Shown in pieces: positions 33,611 through 42,401 of a stretch of DNA of 64,000 bases. Where the stretch lies: contig CAVOOW010000006.1 of NCBI GenBank assembly GCA_963697675.1, positions 124,001 to 188,000 on the forward strand, in the 5' to 3' direction. Each line of letters starts with the position of its first letter. Position 1 is the stretch's first letter. The notes beneath the pieces are model-generated. The model saw nothing but the letters and a program-made list of their open reading frames with translations, made no database searches and was not told where the DNA came from. A program made the position numbers and the translations under genes. This stretch comes from CAVOOW01 sp963697675. Lineage in GTDB: Bacteria; Actinomycetota; Actinomycetes; JACCUZ01.

Positions 33611-33700
33611 TCCAAATCGATCATGCACTACTTGTGTGCCCGCGCACACAAGTAGTGCATGATCGACTTCGGGTGAGCGGAGAGGTGCACGATCGACTTT
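33611..33700. terminator. Long perfect hairpin built from the interspersed-repeat core
   Basis: Cores TCGATCATGCA (33617-33627) and TGCATGATCGA (33656-33666) are the ends of a perfect 23-bp inverted repeat with a 4-nt CCGC loop (33640-33643). A third, variant core TGCACGATCGA lies at 33686-33696. It stands between the convergent STAS and helicase genes, where it would act as a two-way terminator. The stem arms beyond the core (CTACTTGTGTGC) differ from the other repeat copies. Confidence 0.75.
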
Positions 33701-33710
33701 GGTGCGGGGG

Positions 33711-35498
33711 CTAGCGGGAGCGGCGGGAGACAGCCCACCGCCGGATCGTGTCGATGCGCTGCTGGACCTGCGCCACGCTCGCCTGCGCGGCCAGCGGCCC
33801 GCCACAGGCCTGCCGCAGCTCGGTGTGGATGGCTCCGTGCGGCACACCGGTGCGGTGGTGCCAGGCACCGACGAGGGAGTTGAGCTCCTTGCGCAGCGGG
33901 GGCAGCGCCCGGTGCAACGCCTCCTCCCCCGTCGGCTCCGACCGCGGCGGCGCGCCCGGCGACGCCGTACGCCGTGAACGACTGGCCAGCTGCTCGCTCT
34001 GCCGGGCGCGCAGCAGGGTCGCGACCTGGTCGGGCATCAGCAGGCCGGGCAGGCCGAGGTAGTCGGCCTCCTCGTCGGACCCGACGGCGGCCCCCGTGCC
34101 GAACTCGCCACCGTCGAACAGCACCCGGTCGAACGTCGCCTCCGCCTCGATCGCCTCGAACTCGAGCTCGTCGTCGGCGCCCGCCTCCGTGGCAGCCCGG
34201 TTGGCCTCGGCCAGCAGCAGGTCTTCGGCGGCGAACGGGTTGTCATCGTCGCCGGGCACGCGGTCGAGTGCGTGGTCGCGCTCGAGCTCCATCTCCGCGG
34301 CGTGCTGCAGCAACAGCGGCACCGACGGCAGGAACACCGAGGCAGTCTCACCGCGCCGCCGGGCGCGCAGGAACCGGCCGACGGCCTGCGCGAAGAACAG
34401 CGGCGTCGACGTCGAGGTCGCGTAGACCCCCACCGCGAGACGCGGTATGTCGACGCCCTCCGAGACCATCCGGACGGCGACCATCCACCTGCTGTCGCCG
34501 GCCCCGAATGCCTCGATGCGGGCGCTGGCTCCCGGCTCGTCGGACAGCACGACGGTCGCCGGCTCGCCGGTGATCGCCTTGAGCTGCTTGGCGTAGGCGC
34601 GGGCGGTCTGCTGGTCGGTCGCGATGACGAGGCCACCGGCGTCGGGCATGCCACGCCGCATCTCGGTCAGCCGCCGGTCGGCGGCCGCCAGGACCTGCGG
34701 GATCCAGTTGCCCGACGGGTCGAGCGCCGTGCGCCAGGCGTGCGCGGTGAGGTCCTTGGTCAGCGGTTCGCCGAGTGTGGCGCTGAGCTCCTCGCCGGCC
34801 CGGGTGCGCCAGCGCATCTGACCGCTGTAGGACAGGAACATCACCGGGCGTACGACCCCGTCGGCCAGGGCGCGTCCGTAGCCGTAGGAATAGTCGGCAG
34901 CAGAACGTCGTACGCCGTCGCGGCCGCGCGCGTAGGTGACGAAGGGGATGGCGCTGGTGTCGGACCGGAACGGTGTCCCCGTCAGCGCGAGGCGTCGAGC
35001 CGCGGGCTCGAACGCGTCGCGCACGGCATCACCCCACGACAGGGCATCACCACCGTGGTGTACCTCGTCGAGGATGACCAGCGTCTTGCGCGTCTCGGTG
35101 CGCCGTCGGTGCAGCACGGGGTGAGCCGCGACCTGCGCATAGGTGACAGCGACCCCGGTGTAGTCGCTGGCCGCCGCTCCCGCCGCGTTGCGGAACGTCG
35201 GGTCCAACGAGATGCCGACCTTGCTCGCAGCGTCGGCCCACTGGTGCTTGAGGTGTTCGGTCGGCGCCACGACGGTGACGGCCTGCACGACGTTCGCCTC
35301 GAGCAGCTCAGTGGCCACGCGCAGCGCGAACGCGGTCTTGCCGGCGCCGGGCGTTGCCACCGCCAGGAAGTCGCGGGGATGGTCGCGCAGGTAGATGTCG
35401 AGGGCCTCCTGCTGCCAGGCGCGCAGTGCGCTGGCGACGCCCCAGGGGGCTCGCAGAGGGTAGGCGGGAGACAGGTGGGAGGCGGCAGTGATGCTCAT
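33711..35498 (-). CDS. SF2 DEAD/DEAH-type helicase
   Basis: 595 residues. Motif I TPGAGKTAFAL, motif Ia VVAPTEHLKHQW, motif II LDEVHHGGD (DEVH), motif III LTGTPFRSD, and in the second RecA domain VIATDQQTARAYAKQL, VSEGVDIPRLAVGVY and QAVGRFLRARRRGE. The C-terminal ~170 residues are charged with a helical tail. Related to the XPB/type III restriction-like helicases that actinobacteria carry as stand-alone genes; no nuclease or methylase partner is adjacent. ATG 35498 was chosen. Substrate, RNA or DNA, is not shown by the sequence. Confidence 0.88.
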   Translation of the reverse strand: MSITAASHLSPAYPLRAPWGVASALRAWQQEALDIYLRDHPRDFLAVATPGAGKTAFALRVATELLEANVVQAVTVVAPTEHLKHQWADAASKVGISLDPTFRNAAGAAASDYTGVAVTYAQVAAHPVLHRRRTETRKTLVILDEVHHGGDALSWGDAVRDAFEPAARRLALTGTPFRSDTSAIPFVTYARGRDGVRRSAADYSYGYGRALADGVVRPVMFLSYSGQMRWRTRAGEELSATLGEPLTKDLTAHAWRTALDPSGNWIPQVLAAADRRLTEMRRGMPDAGGLVIATDQQTARAYAKQLKAITGEPATVVLSDEPGASARIEAFGAGDSRWMVAVRMVSEGVDIPRLAVGVYATSTSTPLFFAQAVGRFLRARRRGETASVFLPSVPLLLQHAAEMELERDHALDRVPGDDDNPFAAEDLLLAEANRAATEAGADDELEFEAIEAEATFDRVLFDGGEFGTGAAVGSDEEADYLGLPGLLMPDQVATLLRARQSEQLASRSRRTASPGAPPRSEPTGEEALHRALPPLRKELNSLVGAWHHRTGVPHGAIHTELRQACGGPLAAQASVAQVQQRIDTIRRWAVSRRSR

Positions 35499-35591
35499 GG
35501 GTCCGGCGAGGCTATCCGGGCCTGCCGACCGACATGCCGACCGTTGGTGATGCCCGGCGAAGTCGTTCGGCTGTGTTAGAGCGTGTCGCCC

Positions 35592-35613
35592 CCGGTTACT
35601 GCATGATCGATTG
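35592..35613 (-). repeat. Single interspersed-repeat core
   Basis: GGTTACTGCATGATCGATT: one reversed core at 35600-35610 with its GGTTAC arm. It sits ~20 bp before the methyltransferase ATG, in the short divergent gap with the helicase, so here the repeat is promoter- or leader-proximal rather than 3'. Confidence 0.75.
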
Positions 35614-35631
35614 GGAAGCCAGAATGGCGGC

Positions 35632-36417
35632 ATGGTCGAGCGCAGCGAGTCCGTGTCCTTCGACCGGGCGGCGGGCTTCTACGACAACACCCGTCGGTTC
35701 TCACCGGAGGTGTCCGCGGCGCAGACCGCCCAGCTTCGCGACGCGCTGCGCACGGTTGACGGCCCGACGCTCGAGATCGGCATCGGCACCGGCCGGGTAG
35801 CGATCCCACTCGTCGCCGCAGGCCAGCGGATCGTCGGCGTCGACCTCTCGTACGCGATGCTGGCCAAGCTGCGCGAGAAGTCCCCGGGCCAGCCGCCGCT
35901 CGTACAGGCCGACGCCACCCTGCTGCCGTTCCGCGACGGCACGTTCGGCGGAGCGGTCGTCGCTCACGTCCTGCACCTCGTGTCCGACTGGCGGGTCGTG
36001 GTCGAGGAGCTCCGACGCGTCGTGCGGCCGGGCGGCGTACTGCTCGTCACACGCGGGGGCCCAGGGTCCGGGCTGCACGCGGAGATCACCCGACGCGCGC
36101 GGGCGGTCGCGGGCTGGACCATGCCGGCCGGACGGCTCGACGACCTCTCCCCGCTCGACGAGTACATCCGCTCGGCCGGTGGGGCGGCCACGTCGCTGGC
36201 CGCCATCCCGACCAACGAGCCGGCCACCGCCGAGGACGCGCTGCAGGCCATCGAGACCAACCTGATGTCCTGGACCTGGGAGTTCACCGACGAGGTTCGC
36301 GCGGCCGCGGCACGTGAGGTGCGTGAGTGGGTGACTCAGACGTACGGCGACCCGGCCGCCCAGGTGATCGCGTCCGCGCCCGTTCAGTGGCGCTGCTACC
36401 GCCTGCCGGAGGACTGA
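35632..36417 (+). CDS. Class I SAM-dependent methyltransferase
   Basis: 261 residues. Motif I LEIGIGTGRVAIPL, motif II GVDLSYAMLAKL, DATLLPFRDGTFGGAVVAHVLHLV (motif III/IV) and VVRPGGVLLV mark a small-molecule methyltransferase of the UbiE/COQ5-like group. The substrate is unknown. ATG 35632 is chosen; the preceding in-frame TTG lies inside the repeat. Its 3' end faces the scar of an IS21-like element and a truncated dehydrogenase. Confidence 0.85.
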   Translation: MVERSESVSFDRAAGFYDNTRRFSPEVSAAQTAQLRDALRTVDGPTLEIGIGTGRVAIPLVAAGQRIVGVDLSYAMLAKLREKSPGQPPLVQADATLLPFRDGTFGGAVVAHVLHLVSDWRVVVEELRRVVRPGGVLLVTRGGPGSGLHAEITRRARAVAGWTMPAGRLDDLSPLDEYIRSAGGAATSLAAIPTNEPATAEDALQAIETNLMSWTWEFTDEVRAAAAREVREWVTQTYGDPAAQVIASAPVQWRCYRLPED

Positions 36418-36439
36418 GCCGCCAGGTCGGCGCGGAGGT

Positions 36440-36530
36440 CCATCTGATCGGGATGTCTCAGACACCCAAATCCACCCCTTCGCGGCTTCATCCCAGTGAA
36501 CTGCCCCCTTGATGTGAAACTGATACTGCA
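36440..36530 (-). mobile_element. Remnant terminal end of an IS21-like element (suspected)
   Basis: Read on the minus strand, the dehydrogenase homology stops and is followed by ATCAGTTTCACATCAAGGGG, GGCAGTTCACTGGGATGAAG and GGTGGATTTGGGTGTCTGAG. Repeated CAGTTTCA/CAGTTCAC motifs and a WVSE-like reading just before an istA start are what I associate with left ends of actinobacterial IS21-family elements. No istA or istB reading frame remains. The identification is from memory of such ends and has not been searched. Confidence 0.4.
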
Positions 36531-36894
36531 TGGCGCCGGGGGACTCGATGCCGACGAAGACGAGTCGCTGGCAGATGTGCTGGTGGCCGGCCAGGCAGGC
36601 GGGGCAGGTGCCGCACCACTCGAGGGGCATCACCGTGACGGGGTCGCCGACCTTCCACGCGTCGACGCCTTGTCCGATCTCGGCGATGCGTCCGGACATC
36701 TCGTGGCCGAGAACGGCGGGCAGGGTGACGCGCTGATCCATGTCTCCGTGCAGGATGTGGAGGTCGGTCCCGCAGATGCCGGTGTAGGCCACGTGAATCC
36801 GGACCTCTCCCGGCCCTGGGGCTTGTCGAGCCGCGGGGGCGACGCCGATGACGTGCCCGCCGATGTAGCGGGCAGCTGTGTTCTCGGTCGTCAC
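36525..36894 (-). pseudogene. Truncated zinc-dependent alcohol/polyol dehydrogenase
   Basis: Only the N-terminal ~120 residues of a medium-chain dehydrogenase remain: GEVRIHVAYTGICGTDLHILHGD (catalytic zinc Cys), LPAVLGHEMSGRI (His-Glu) and the structural-zinc cluster EWCGTCPACLAGHQHICQRL. Homology ends at FVGIESPGAM, before the NAD-binding domain, where the IS-like sequence begins; the open frame then runs into unrelated DNA. GTG 36894 overlaps the fuconate dehydratase stop (GTGA), so it was once the next gene of the sugar operon, perhaps a keto-deoxy-fuconate or fucose dehydrogenase. Confidence 0.75.
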
Positions 36895-38201
36895 GACTTC
36901 CCCTGGGTCGTCCATACGCGTCCGTCGGGGAACTGGTAGTCCTCGAGGGTGGAGGGATGCATCTGGCTGCTGAACCCCGGTATGGTCGGCGCGAGGTAGT
37001 GCCCGTGTTGGAGCACCGCGGGGTCGAGGAAGTGCTCGTGGAGGTGGTCGATGTATTCGATGACCCGCCCCTCGGTGCTTCCACTGACGGCGACGAGGTC
37101 GAACATCGACAGGTGCCGCACGAGCTCGCACAGCCCGACGCCACCTGCGTGCGGGCAGACCCGGACCCCGAACTTCGCCGCGAGCAGGAGGATCGCGATG
37201 TTCTCGTTCACCCCGCCGACCCGGGTGGCGTCGATCTGCAGGATGTCGAGCGAGCCGGCGGCGAGCATCTGCTTGAAGACGACACGGTTGGCGACGTGCT
37301 CACCGGTAGCGACGAGCACCGGGGCGACCCCAGCGCGGATCGCGGCGTGGCCCAGGACGTCATCGGGGCTGGTCGGCTCCTCGATCCAGTAGGGGTCGAA
37401 CTCGGAGAGTTTGTTGGTCCAGTCGATGGCCTCGGCGACCTCCCATCGCTGGTTGGCGTCAACGGCGATCGCGATGTCCGGGCCGACGGCAGCGCGCGCG
37501 ATCGCCATCCGGCGGACGTCCTCTTCGAGGTCGCGGCCGACCTTGAGCTTGATGAACCGAAAGCCGTCCTCGACAGCCTCGACGGAGAGCCGGGCCAACT
37601 TCTCGTCGTCGTACCCGAGCCAGCCCGGGGTGGTGGTGTAGGCGGGGTATCCCGTGCTCAGGAGCTGTGCGGTGCGGGCCGCCCGGCCAGGCTCAGCCCT
37701 CCGGAGGATGCCTAGGGCTTCATCGCGGGTGAGCGCGTCGCTGAGGTAGCGCAAGTCGACGAGGTCGACGATCTCCTCGGGGGACAGGCCTGAGAGCAGC
37801 TCCCACAGCGGTTGGTCAGCGCGCTTGGCGCGCAGGTCCCACAAGGCGTTGAGCACCGCCCCGGCCGCCATGTGCACGACGCCCTTCTCGGGACCGAGCC
37901 ACCTCAGCTGGGCGTCGCCGGTCAGCTCACGGCTGAGGTCGCCGAGGTTGTTCAGCGTCTCCTCGACATCGCGACCGACGACCCAGCTGCTGAGTGCGCG
38001 GATGGCGACGGTCTGGATGTCGTTGCCACGGCCGGTAGTGAAGACGAATCCGTGGCCCTGATGCCCGTCTCCGGCATCCGTCGTGATCACCACGTAGGCC
38101 GCGGAGTAGTCCGGCGCCGGGTTCATGGCATCCGACCCGTGCAGGCCAACGGAGGTGGGAAACCGGATGTCCCGGGTCTCCAAGCTGACGAATCGCGTCA
38201 T
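36891..38201 (-). CDS. L-fuconate dehydratase (enolase superfamily), copy 1
   Basis: 436 residues of the mandelate racemase/enolase superfamily, L-fuconate dehydratase group: TRDIRFPTSVGLHGSDAMNP start, catalytic Lys in FIKLKVGRDL, metal ligands in AVDANQRWEVAEA and WIEEPTSPDD, and a late His in VCPHAGGVGLCELV. The enzyme removes water from L-fuconate to give 2-keto-3-deoxy-L-fuconate. It lies between the broken lactonase and the truncated dehydrogenase, in the order lactonase-dehydratase-dehydrogenase expected for oxidative fucose breakdown. A close paralogue is at 46731-48032 on the other strand. Confidence 0.85.
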   Translation of the reverse strand: MTRFVSLETRDIRFPTSVGLHGSDAMNPAPDYSAAYVVITTDAGDGHQGHGFVFTTGRGNDIQTVAIRALSSWVVGRDVEETLNNLGDLSRELTGDAQLRWLGPEKGVVHMAAGAVLNALWDLRAKRADQPLWELLSGLSPEEIVDLVDLRYLSDALTRDEALGILRRAEPGRAARTAQLLSTGYPAYTTTPGWLGYDDEKLARLSVEAVEDGFRFIKLKVGRDLEEDVRRMAIARAAVGPDIAIAVDANQRWEVAEAIDWTNKLSEFDPYWIEEPTSPDDVLGHAAIRAGVAPVLVATGEHVANRVVFKQMLAAGSLDILQIDATRVGGVNENIAILLLAAKFGVRVCPHAGGVGLCELVRHLSMFDLVAVSGSTEGRVIEYIDHLHEHFLDPAVLQHGHYLAPTIPGFSSQMHPSTLEDYQFPDGRVWTTQGKS

Positions 38202-38313
38202 CGATGCGGGCCCCTCGTGAGAGCGGCCGCGAGGCCGCTGCTGAACGCGCACCCCAGGGCATCGCCCGATGCCCTACGCATGACCAGCCGGCGGTTGCCG
38301 GTCGGGTTGATCG

Positions 38314-39181
38314 TCATCTGGACTCCCAGGCCGGTGCGTAGACCTCCAGCGCCGTGCCCCGCATGACTCGATCCCTCTCGCGCGCGCCGAGGTCCGACAC
38401 AGAGTCGAGGACGAGGGAAACCCACCCGGCGTAGGAGATGTGCAGGCTGGCGTTGGGCCAGTCGCTGCCGAGCATGCAGCGGTCCGGCCCGAAGGCGTCG
38501 ACAGCTGCCCGCAGGTATCGACGGATCTTGTTCGTGCCGCGAGTGCCTTCGCCTGCCTCTGTGGTGAGGCCGGACAGCTTGCAGCGGACGGACGTTGTCC
38601 AGGTGTGCCATGGCTTTGATGTCGTGGAGCCAACCGGGCCATTGGCCAGCAGCGACGTCCGGCTTGCCTAAGTGGTTGAGCACGAATGTCCCCTCCGGGC
38701 AGAGTTCGGCGAGCTTCGTCACCTCCGCGATCTGGTGGTTCCGCACGCAGAGGTCGACCGTCAGCCCGAACTGGCCGGCCAGTTGGACGGCGTCCACGAA
38801 CTGGGGCTGCAGGGCAGAGCCTTCGTTCTCGTCCTGAATGAGCTGACGTACGCCCGCCACACCGGGCTCGTGACTGAGTCGTTGAAGTGAGGGGTTGACG
38901 GCTGCCGCACCGCGATCGAGTGGCACACCCGCCACCAGACCCTGAATCCGTGCGTCCCGGCCACGGAGGTCCTGGACCCACGCCGTCTCCTCATCCACGG
39001 CCTCCCACACGGGATTGGCCTGGACGAAGATAAGGCCCTCGATCAGGACGTCACCCACGTCGAGGTCTGCGGGGACGAAGGGGCGGTTCAGCTCGGTGAA
39101 GCCTTGGAGCCAGGGGTAGTCGAAACGATCGGTGTCCCAGAAGTGGACGTGGCTGTCCACCACGGCTTGTGCCGTTGTCAC
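38314..39181 (-). pseudogene. Amidohydrolase-fold lactonase (fuconolactonase-like), frameshifted
   Basis: TIM-barrel amidohydrolase beginning at GTG 39181: VVDSHVHFWDTDRFDYPWL, VQANPVWEAVDEETAWVQ, GVRQLIQDE, FVLNHLGKPD. At HLDNVR the frame breaks; the rest (CKLSGLTTEAGEG, DAFGPDRCMLGSDWPNASL, YAPAWESR-stop) is complete in another frame. The break site reads GTCCGTCCGC near 38592; removing one GTCC restores NVRCKLSGL, so this is a 4-bp tandem duplication. The length is 289 codons plus one base. The family includes L-fucono-1,5-lactonase, which fits the adjacent dehydratase. Unlike the other frameshifts this one looks like replication slippage. Confidence 0.82.
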
Positions 39182-39254
39182 GAGTCGCACTCCGAAGCTT
39201 GGACGACGACGGATCGTCGACGGGATTGGTGGACGTCGGTCCACGGGAGCACAT

Positions 39255-39283
39255 GGCCCGGCACTCACCGGGAGTGCCGGGCC
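39255..39283 (-). terminator. Terminator hairpin after the sugar ABC transporter operon
   Basis: Perfect 11-bp stem, GGCCCGGCACT (39255-39265) and AGTGCCGGGCC (39273-39283), with a 7-nt loop. It starts 52 bp after the stop of the binding-protein gene, the last gene of the minus-strand transporter operon. No T run is present, as is usual in high-GC actinobacteria. Confidence 0.65.
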
Positions 39284-39334
39284 CCTCGGATGTCCTTTCA
39301 GCCGGCGTCCGAAGCGTGCTCCTATGCGGAAGGC

Positions 39335-40312
39335 TTACTGCCAGGCCGAGGTGAAGTCGGCCGCGTTGTCCTTCGTCACCAGCGTGGTGCCCGTGTCGAT
39401 GGCCTTGACGTAGTTCTGGCCCTTGAGCGACTTGACCGCCGCCTCGACGCCGAGGTTGGTCATCTTGAACGGCGACTGGGCCATCGTGGCCGTGGTCTTG
39501 CCGGCCTCGATGAGCTTGGACATCTCCGGGTCTCCGTCGTAGCCGAAGATCAACAGTGGGTGCTTCTTGGACTCCACGACTGCAACAGCGCCCATCGCCG
39601 GGGAGTCACACGCCGAGTAGATCGCGGTGAGGTTGGGGTACTTGGTGAGGAGGTCCTGCGTGACCGAGGCGCCGGTCTTGGTGTCGCACAGGGTTTGCTG
39701 AGCCCCGATCACGACCTTGACGCCAGTGCCTTCCAGGGCCGCCTTGACGCCGTCGATGCGCTGGTCGAGGTTCGGCACGCCACGTACGGCCTCGAGCAGA
39801 CCGATGGTGTCGCCGGACTTCAGCTGGGACTTGATGTAGGCACCGGCAGCCTCGCCGCCCTTGACGTTGTTCGTCGCGGCGACCGCATCCGGGACGACAC
39901 CGGGGATGGTGTTGTCGACGAAGACGATCCGGACGCCTGCCTTCTGAGCCTCGTTCAGAGCGTCGGTGACGCCGACGCCCATCGGGGAGATCACGATCGC
40001 CTGGGCGCCCTTGGTGACAGCGTCCTGGATCTGTGCGATCTGGCAGGGCGTGTCGTCGTTGGTCTTGCACGCGTTGGTCGTGAGCTCGATGTCGTTCGGG
40101 TGGTCGGACTCATACTGCTTGGCCCCGGCGATCATGGCATCCCAGAAACCGCCCGTGGCCTTCGTGAGAAGAGTGACCTTGATCTTCTCGTGGGCGGCGC
40201 CGCTTCCACTCCCAGACGGCGCCGCGGTACCCCCGCCGCTGCTGCCGCCGCACGCGGTGATGAGCATCGCCCCCGCTCCGAGCACGACCAGTGCTTTCAG
40301 TCGAGTCGACAT
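39335..40312 (-). CDS. Sugar ABC transporter substrate-binding lipoprotein (RbsB-like)
   Basis: 325 residues. Lipoprotein signal with lipobox ITAC at about residue 20, a Gly/Ser linker, then a periplasmic-binding-protein type I fold: VTLLTKATGGFWDAMIAGAK, AIVISPMG, VFVDNTIPGV, ALEGTGVKVV, AIYSACDSPAMGAV, IFGYDGDPEM. Family 1 sugar-binding proteins of ribose/xylose type. AAGGAG precedes the ATG. It is the third gene after permease and ATPase, an unusual order since the binding protein often comes first. The sugar is inferred to be a fucose- or galactoside-derived one from the neighbours. Confidence 0.9.
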   Translation of the reverse strand: MSTRLKALVVLGAGAMLITACGGSSGGGTAAPSGSGSGAAHEKIKVTLLTKATGGFWDAMIAGAKQYESDHPNDIELTTNACKTNDDTPCQIAQIQDAVTKGAQAIVISPMGVGVTDALNEAQKAGVRIVFVDNTIPGVVPDAVAATNNVKGGEAAGAYIKSQLKSGDTIGLLEAVRGVPNLDQRIDGVKAALEGTGVKVVIGAQQTLCDTKTGASVTQDLLTKYPNLTAIYSACDSPAMGAVAVVESKKHPLLIFGYDGDPEMSKLIEAGKTTATMAQSPFKMTNLGVEAAVKSLKGQNYVKAIDTGTTLVTKDNAADFTSAWQ

Positions 40313-40370
40313 GTGTGTTGCTCCTTCTTGTCGGCCTGCCGCACGTGTCGTGCGTCCAGGTGGTGAAGCT

Positions 40371-41177
40371 TCAAACGGTTGTGCTCCCCCGGGCCCCGAC
40401 GATCCAGGACACGAGTTGTTCTTGGTTGTCCGCTGTTGCCGGCGCTTCGCCGATCTTGCGTCCGCGGCGCATCACCATCGCGCGGTCCGCAACGGCCATC
40501 ACGTGGTCCATCGAGTGAGAGATCAAGATGACCGCGACACCGGAGGTTCGGAGCCGATCGACCAGCTCCAGGACCCGCGCCGACTCCCTGAGCCCGAGGG
40601 CAGCGGTCGGCTCGTCGAGGATGACGAGCTTGGAGGAGAAGGCCACAGCCCGGGCGACAGCGACGGCCTGCCGCTGACCTCCCGACATCAGTGCGACGTC
40701 CGCGTCGAAGTCGGGAAGGCGGATCTGCAGCCGGTCGAGGAGCTCCTTGGTGCGGGTGGACATCTCCTTCTTCTTCATCCACTGCAGGCCCCGAGGAAGC
40801 CAGGAAGGGTCGGCCACCTCGCGTCCGGCGAAGAAGTTCGCCGTCGGGTTGAGGTTGTCGAACAGGGCCAGGTCTTGGTAGACGGTCTCGATCCCATTTG
40901 ATCGGGCATCCGCCGCCGAACTGATCTGAACGAGCGCGCCGTCGATCCGGATCTCGCCTCGGTCGAGCTTGTGGACGCCGCTGATGCACTTGATGAGGGT
41001 CGACTTGCCGGCACCGTTGTCACCGAGCATGGCGAGTACCTCACCGGAGCGGACATCGAGGTCGACGCCGTCGAGGGCGACCACGGCGCCGAAGGTCTTG
41101 GTGGCACCACGAACACTCAGGACGGGTTCCGCGTCAATGGGGGCCTCGGGCTGCGCGGAGTGCATGGCGTCAGTCAT
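40371..41177 (-). CDS. Sugar ABC transporter ATPase, single nucleotide-binding domain
   Basis: 268 residues. Walker A GDNGAGKSTL, Q-loop around VYQDLALFDNL, signature MSGGQRQAVAVA, Walker B LVILDEPTAAL, switch His in ISHSMD. RbsA-type carbohydrate ATPases usually have two fused ATPase domains (~500 residues); this one has one, as in FrcA/FrcB-type transporters. The start overlaps the permease stop by four bases (ATGA). Confidence 0.92.
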   Translation of the reverse strand: MTDAMHSAQPEAPIDAEPVLSVRGATKTFGAVVALDGVDLDVRSGEVLAMLGDNGAGKSTLIKCISGVHKLDRGEIRIDGALVQISSAADARSNGIETVYQDLALFDNLNPTANFFAGREVADPSWLPRGLQWMKKKEMSTRTKELLDRLQIRLPDFDADVALMSGGQRQAVAVARAVAFSSKLVILDEPTAALGLRESARVLELVDRLRTSGVAVILISHSMDHVMAVADRAMVMRRGRKIGEAPATADNQEQLVSWIVGARGSTTV

Positions 41178-42325
41178 GCGAGCCTCGCCTGCATGCTGCG
41201 GAACCGGTTCTCGACGAAGGCCCGTAGGACGTCGAGCTCGACTGCGACGACGACGACCACACCTACGGCGATGTACTGGAAGTTCGGGTCGAGGCCGAGC
41301 AGGTTGAGGCCGTTGTGCATGACCCCGAGGATCAACGCGCCGGCCAGGGCGTTGAGGACGCCGCCGCGACCTCCGAGGAAGCTGCCGCCGCCGATGATCA
41401 CCGCGGCGATGGCGTTGAGCTCCATGCCCTGCCCGGTGAACGGAGAGCCGGCGTCAGCGGTACCGACGAAGAGCATGCCGCCGATCGCGCCGGACAGCCC
41501 GCTCATGACGTAGACCGAGATCAACGTCCCGTTCATGGGCACACCGGTTCGGACCGCGGCTTCGGGGCTGCCACCGACGGCGTAGATCCAGCGTCCCCAC
41601 ACGAGCTTGTGCAGGATGACCGCGCAGATGACCGTGAAGACGATGACGACCAGCGTGGCGTAGGGGAACCAGCCGATGTGGCCCGCTCCTGGGATCCCAG
41701 GGATACGGCCGCCCCCGAGCTTGTGCACGATCCACGGCGAGCCCAGGACGGTGGAACCACCGGCGATGTACAACGCGAGACCGGCGCAGATGCTCAAGGT
41801 GGCAAGGGTGGCGATGAAGGGATGAGGAAGGCGACCCCACACAAGCAGGAGGCCGTTGGTGAGGCCGACTGCGAGGCCGGTCAGCAGGGTGACGCCGATG
41901 GCGAGCCAGGCTGAGTTGGTGTCTCTGTAGACCACCGTGACCATCACGCAGCACAGCGAGACGTTGGAGCCGATCGACAGGTCGATGCCTCGCGTGAGGA
42001 TCACCAGAAGCTGGCCCAAGGCGATGATGCAGACGCCGCCGGACTGCTCGAGGACGTTTCCGATGTTCCCGAACGTCATGAAGACGTGGCCCTCGGTCGC
42101 CGCCCAGAGGAACAGCATCATCAGAGCCAGGATGAAGAGCGGCCCCGCCTTCAGCGCCAGCAGGACACCCTTGATCGCTCGTGACGACCGGTCGTTGATC
42201 GCCTCCGATGCCTGCTCGGGCTCGGGCGGCGCGTCGTCGACGGCTGCGCCAGCGTGAGTCAGCGGCTCGTCATCGAGCACGTCGCGCCCCCCTTCTGCGT
42301 CGTCGCGGGTACTGCGGAGCACCAT
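41174..42325 (-). CDS. Sugar ABC transporter permease (RbsC-like)
   Basis: 383 residues. A ~50-residue polar N-terminus is followed by 8-10 hydrophobic segments, including FILALMMLFLWAATEG, ALGQLLVILTRGIDLSIGSNVSL (the conserved GIDLSVG motif), FIATLATLSICAGLALYIAGG and AAVIIGGGSFLGGRGG. It is the first gene of the transporter operon. Its ATG at 42325 sits at the edge of an inverted repeat shared with the divergent GntR promoter region. Confidence 0.92.
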   Translation of the reverse strand: MVLRSTRDDAEGGRDVLDDEPLTHAGAAVDDAPPEPEQASEAINDRSSRAIKGVLLALKAGPLFILALMMLFLWAATEGHVFMTFGNIGNVLEQSGGVCIIALGQLLVILTRGIDLSIGSNVSLCCVMVTVVYRDTNSAWLAIGVTLLTGLAVGLTNGLLLVWGRLPHPFIATLATLSICAGLALYIAGGSTVLGSPWIVHKLGGGRIPGIPGAGHIGWFPYATLVVIVFTVICAVILHKLVWGRWIYAVGGSPEAAVRTGVPMNGTLISVYVMSGLSGAIGGMLFVGTADAGSPFTGQGMELNAIAAVIIGGGSFLGGRGGVLNALAGALILGVMHNGLNLLGLDPNFQYIAVGVVVVVAVELDVLRAFVENRFRSMQARLA

Positions 42326-42345
42326 ATCCTAGAACCTATAGGATA
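42325..42345. promoter_or_regulatory. Candidate GntR operator between transporter and regulator
   Basis: Perfect 7-bp inverted repeat TATCCTA (42325-42331) and TAGGATA (42339-42345) with 7 bp between, overlapping the permease start and ~57 bp before the gntR ATG. The stretch is far more AT-rich than its surroundings. A further GGATA lies at 42356-42360. FCD-type GntR proteins bind short dyads like this and commonly autoregulate. Confidence 0.5.
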
Positions 42346-42401
42346 GAGATGATTGGGATACTGTAAAGTAGACCTCCATCAGTCGACACGCGAAGGCCGA
42401 G

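Noticed and set aside
36440..36894. A functional alcohol dehydrogenase with a novel C-terminus
   Set aside because: The NAD-binding domain is missing and the frame runs into IS-like DNA and antisense of the methyltransferase.
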